Positions 62,122-64,000 of a stretch of 64,000 bases of DNA are shown here, piece by piece. The position numbers were made by a program, and so were the translations under genes. Positions within the stretch are counted from its first letter, which is position 1; each line of letters opens with the position of its first letter. Below the pieces are notes generated by a model. The model did not search any database, was not told the origin of the DNA, and saw only the letters and a list, made by a program, of their open reading frames with translations. This DNA is from Nesterenkonia sp. LB17 (GTDB taxonomy: Bacteria; Actinomycetota; Actinomycetes; Actinomycetales; Micrococcaceae): contig NZ_JAJOYX010000001.1 in assembly GCF_022565915.1 (NCBI RefSeq), forward strand, positions 496,001-560,000. The letters are read 5' to 3'.

Positions 62122-62159
62122 GACCATGGACATGAATGCGAGCCGAACAGATACAACAA

Positions 62160-63221
62160 CTACCGAGGATCATCTTCGGTATATCGGCGCTGGAACTCGC
62201 GCTGGCCGTGCGTCACGCGGCGGATGTCCATACTGGAGTCGAAAGTGGACCCTATGGCGCCGGCGACGACGCCCATCGCCGCGCTGAGCCAGGCGATGTC
62301 GAGGTAGTTCAACAGGCTTACGTCACTGCCGATGAGATCAGCGAGGAAGTCCGGGTCGATGACCACGAGGGCGCCGAAGAAGATCGCCACCACAAGTGCC
62401 AGGTAGAGCATGGTCACGGCGACCAGCAGCGTCAGGATCGTAGAGCCGTTGTAGAGCATGACCACTCGGCCCACGTGCTTATTGATGGGTTTGTCCCACA
62501 GCCGGTTGGTGAAGATGAGCCATGCCACCATGCTGAGGATCACCGCGACTCCGATGGAGAGCAGGCGCACGGTGCTCAGTGCGTCGGCCATCTGCCAGAT
62601 CGAGTAGTAGAAGATGCCGAACGCGCCAACAGCTGAGGCTGCTGCGAGTGCCCCTGAAAGTTTGGGGGCGGTTCGCATCGGCTCGTTGGCGACGGTCATG
62701 CCTAGAATTGTTCGCGGATCTCCGGTCACGGTGTGCGCAAACAAGCGGTGTTGGTCGCCTGGTTCCGTGGACCTCCAGCGAGCCCATCGCTGGGAGTATT
62801 TCTTCTCCACCGGGCCGTGCTCGTCTGGCAGCAGCTTGAGAAGACAGTTCATGAAGATCTCGCGGATCCTGCGCTTCGTGTCCCACACGCCCAGAGTGGG
62901 GAAAGAGATGATCGCGGTTCGCTTGTCGGAGAAGATCTCCGCGACCAGGGCTTGTCCTTCTTCGTAGCGAGGTACTTCGGTGAGCACCAGCACTGCATCA
63001 GCGTCGAGGTGCTCGGCGTCGAGTTCGCCGATGGCCACGATGTCGAGCGCGCCGTCGGTGTCGATGCGCACGCTTCGGGTCTCGACCTCCACCTCGACAT
63101 CTTTCGTCAGCACCTGCCTCACCTCGGTGGTGAAACGTTCGGTGATCGCCTGGATCCTTCGGGTGGCTACTCCCGGATCCGCGATCAGCATCAAGCGCAA
63201 GGGTGTGTCGGGGGATGACAT
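62160..63221 (-). CDS. Conserved actinobacterial membrane protein of unknown function
   Basis: 353 residues. The N-terminal 200 residues are soluble and alpha/beta-like (RLMLIADPGVATRRIQAI, VLTEVPRYEEGQALVAEI, AIISFPTLGVWDTKRRIREI); the C-terminal 150 contain four helices (about 205-345). Proteins of this plan are widespread in actinobacteria and, as I recall, some are labelled as methylene-tetrahydrofolate dehydrogenase without support. I see no cofactor motif. ATG at 63221 with GGAGAACC upstream is chosen over a longer frame. Divergent from the asparaginase gene. Confidence 0.75.
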   Translation of the reverse strand: MSSPDTPLRLMLIADPGVATRRIQAITERFTTEVRQVLTKDVEVEVETRSVRIDTDGALDIVAIGELDAEHLDADAVLVLTEVPRYEEGQALVAEIFSDKRTAIISFPTLGVWDTKRRIREIFMNCLLKLLPDEHGPVEKKYSQRWARWRSTEPGDQHRLFAHTVTGDPRTILGMTVANEPMRTAPKLSGALAAASAVGAFGIFYYSIWQMADALSTVRLLSIGVAVILSMVAWLIFTNRLWDKPINKHVGRVVMLYNGSTILTLLVAVTMLYLALVVAIFFGALVVIDPDFLADLIGSDVSLLNYLDIAWLSAAMGVVAGAIGSTFDSSMDIRRVTHGQREFQRRYTEDDPR

Positions 63222-63384
63222 GTGCGGTTCTCCTTCAGTCTCCCCGCGCAGAGCCAGGCCCATATCGGGAGAGATCAGCGTGAGGCGTCACCTCGAGCGT
63301 AACTACAGTGAACGTCGTTGTCCTCACCGCTGGTCTGTGATGGACTCAAGGAAGACAGTGGCCACCACAAGAATCGAGGCTGAC

Positions 63385-64000
63385 ATGACCCGCATCGTCG
63401 TGCTGGCCACCGGAGGAACCATCTCCTCCCGTCAGAGCTCGGCAGGCGGGTCCCGCGCCAAGGATGACGCCGCAGACCTGATCAGCGCCCTGAGTACGCA
63501 CGGACTCGACGACTTCGGAGCCGGCGTCGAACTCGAGTCCGAGGACGTTGCGGTGCAGAACTCCTTCAACTTTTCTCTAGCCGACCTCTCCCGGATCGCC
63601 CACGAGGTCGCGCGGATCCTGCGCCGAGAAGACGTGGACGGCGTAGTCGTCACCCATGGCACCGACACCATGGAAGAGACCCTCGCGCTGCTGGGCTTCA
63701 CCCATGATGATCCGCGGCCGGTGGTGCTCACCGGAGCCCAACGCAGCCCCGATCACCCCGACAGCGACGGCCCACGCAACCTCCACGACGCCATCCACAC
63801 CGCGGCCTCGCCAGCTTCCCGCGACCAAGGCGTGCTGCTGGTCTTCGGCGGGGAGATCCACAGCGCACTGGGTCTGCGCAAGAACCACACCCTGGCCCCG
63901 CAGCCCTTCGGCCACCGCAGTGCAGGCGTGCTGGGCGCCGTCGTCGGCTCCGGCACCAACTACTTCGCCCAGGCGCTGACACCCGAGCCGCTCCCGCTGC
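63385..64000 (+). CDS. L-asparaginase, N-terminal part (gene runs off the window)
   Basis: The first 205 residues are visible. Both catalytic threonine motifs are there: ATGGTISSR near the N-terminus (Thr12-type nucleophile) and VVTHGTDTMEE (Thr-Asp of the second motif), followed by VVLTGAQRSPDHPDSDGP. It hydrolyses asparagine to aspartate and ammonia. No signal peptide precedes it, so it is probably cytoplasmic. The C-terminal dimerisation half lies beyond position 64000. ATG at 63385 has GAGGC upstream. Confidence 0.93.
   Translation, partial: MTRIVVLATGGTISSRQSSAGGSRAKDDAADLISALSTHGLDDFGAGVELESEDVAVQNSFNFSLADLSRIAHEVARILRREDVDGVVVTHGTDTMEETLALLGFTHDDPRPVVLTGAQRSPDHPDSDGPRNLHDAIHTAASPASRDQGVLLVFGGEIHSALGLRKNHTLAPQPFGHRSAGVLGAVVGSGTNYFAQALTPEPLPL

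Noticed and set aside
1-64000. tRNA, rRNA, CRISPR array, prophage or insertion sequence
   Set aside because: Reading the intergenic gaps showed no cloverleaf, regular spaced repeats, integrase, transposase or phage structural gene.

Overview
The window reads as a chromosomal segment of a high-GC actinobacterium of the order Micrococcales, most like the Micrococcaceae; Nesterenkonia or a close relative is my best guess, but that is inference. The support is: high GC throughout, short overlapping operons, GTG starts, probable leaderless starts, a DivIVA-repeat protein, the actinobacterial order dxr-rseP-ispG-GNAT, a nusA-infB-truB-ribF-rpsO-pnp translation cluster, an Actino-pnp-type RNA leader before pnp, and large LuxR-type ATPase regulators. 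I see no prophage, insertion sequence, CRISPR array, rRNA or tRNA. Most of the window is ordinary core chromosome, with accessory islands.

Layout. 1-1020: the end of a DivIVA-domain gene, a decayed DUF559-type nuclease gene, and a long hairpin between convergent genes. 1037-6985: a carboxylate-uptake and sensing locus, with two SSS (acetate-type) symporters and a DUF485 partner around a LytS/LytTR two-component system; the divergent promoter region holds a CRP/GlxR-like palindrome and LytTR-like direct repeats. 7054-12396: a Gfo/Idh/MocA oxidoreductase, a lone ECF sigma factor, a 900-residue LuxR-family ATPase regulator and a GNAT enzyme. 12506-18538: dxr, the site-2 protease, ispG, a DUF4081-type GNAT and an acidic lipoprotein. 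18744-26936: a berberine-bridge-type oxidase, a TSUP transporter, proS, a second LuxR ATPase regulator and a SHOCT/DUF6325 trio. 27101-39505: rimP, nusA, ylxR, infB, rbfA, truB, two small membrane proteins, ribF, a methyltransferase, rpsO and pnp.

40015-47754 ends in the most coherent accessory system, a reactive-sulfur (persulfide) module. It contains a single-domain rhodanese, an MFS carrier, a divergently transcribed ArsR-rhodanese fusion regulator, and an operon of a CstB-like protein (metallo-beta-lactamase, pseudo-rhodanese, rhodanese), a rhodanese-membrane protein, a TauE-type exporter and a CsoR-family repressor. That repressor has the two-cysteine, no-histidine signature of CstR. Two 16-bp ATACCCC/GGGGTAT palindromes, reverse complements of each other, sit just upstream of the CstB-like gene. 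The expected circuit is: sulfane sulfur reacts with the CstR-like and possibly the ArsR-rhodanese proteins, the CstB-like protein oxidises persulfide to thiosulfate or sulfite, and TauE exports the product.

47907-64000 holds a ribokinase-type sugar kinase, a FAD/Rieske oxidoreductase, a RecQ helicase with a phosphoribosyltransferase-like C-terminus, an HNH nuclease, an HDAC-family deacetylase beside a LuxR regulator, a TIGR01777 protein, a CGDC redoxin, a VIT-family metal transporter, TspO, a TIGR03085 protein, an aldehyde dehydrogenase with palindromes in its promoter region, a coiled-coil membrane protein, a conserved membrane protein and the start of an L-asparaginase gene. Three dissimilar palindromic intergenic elements, each an outer stem around a small GC hairpin (946-1017, 39631-39703, 53276-53321), are the least explained structures.
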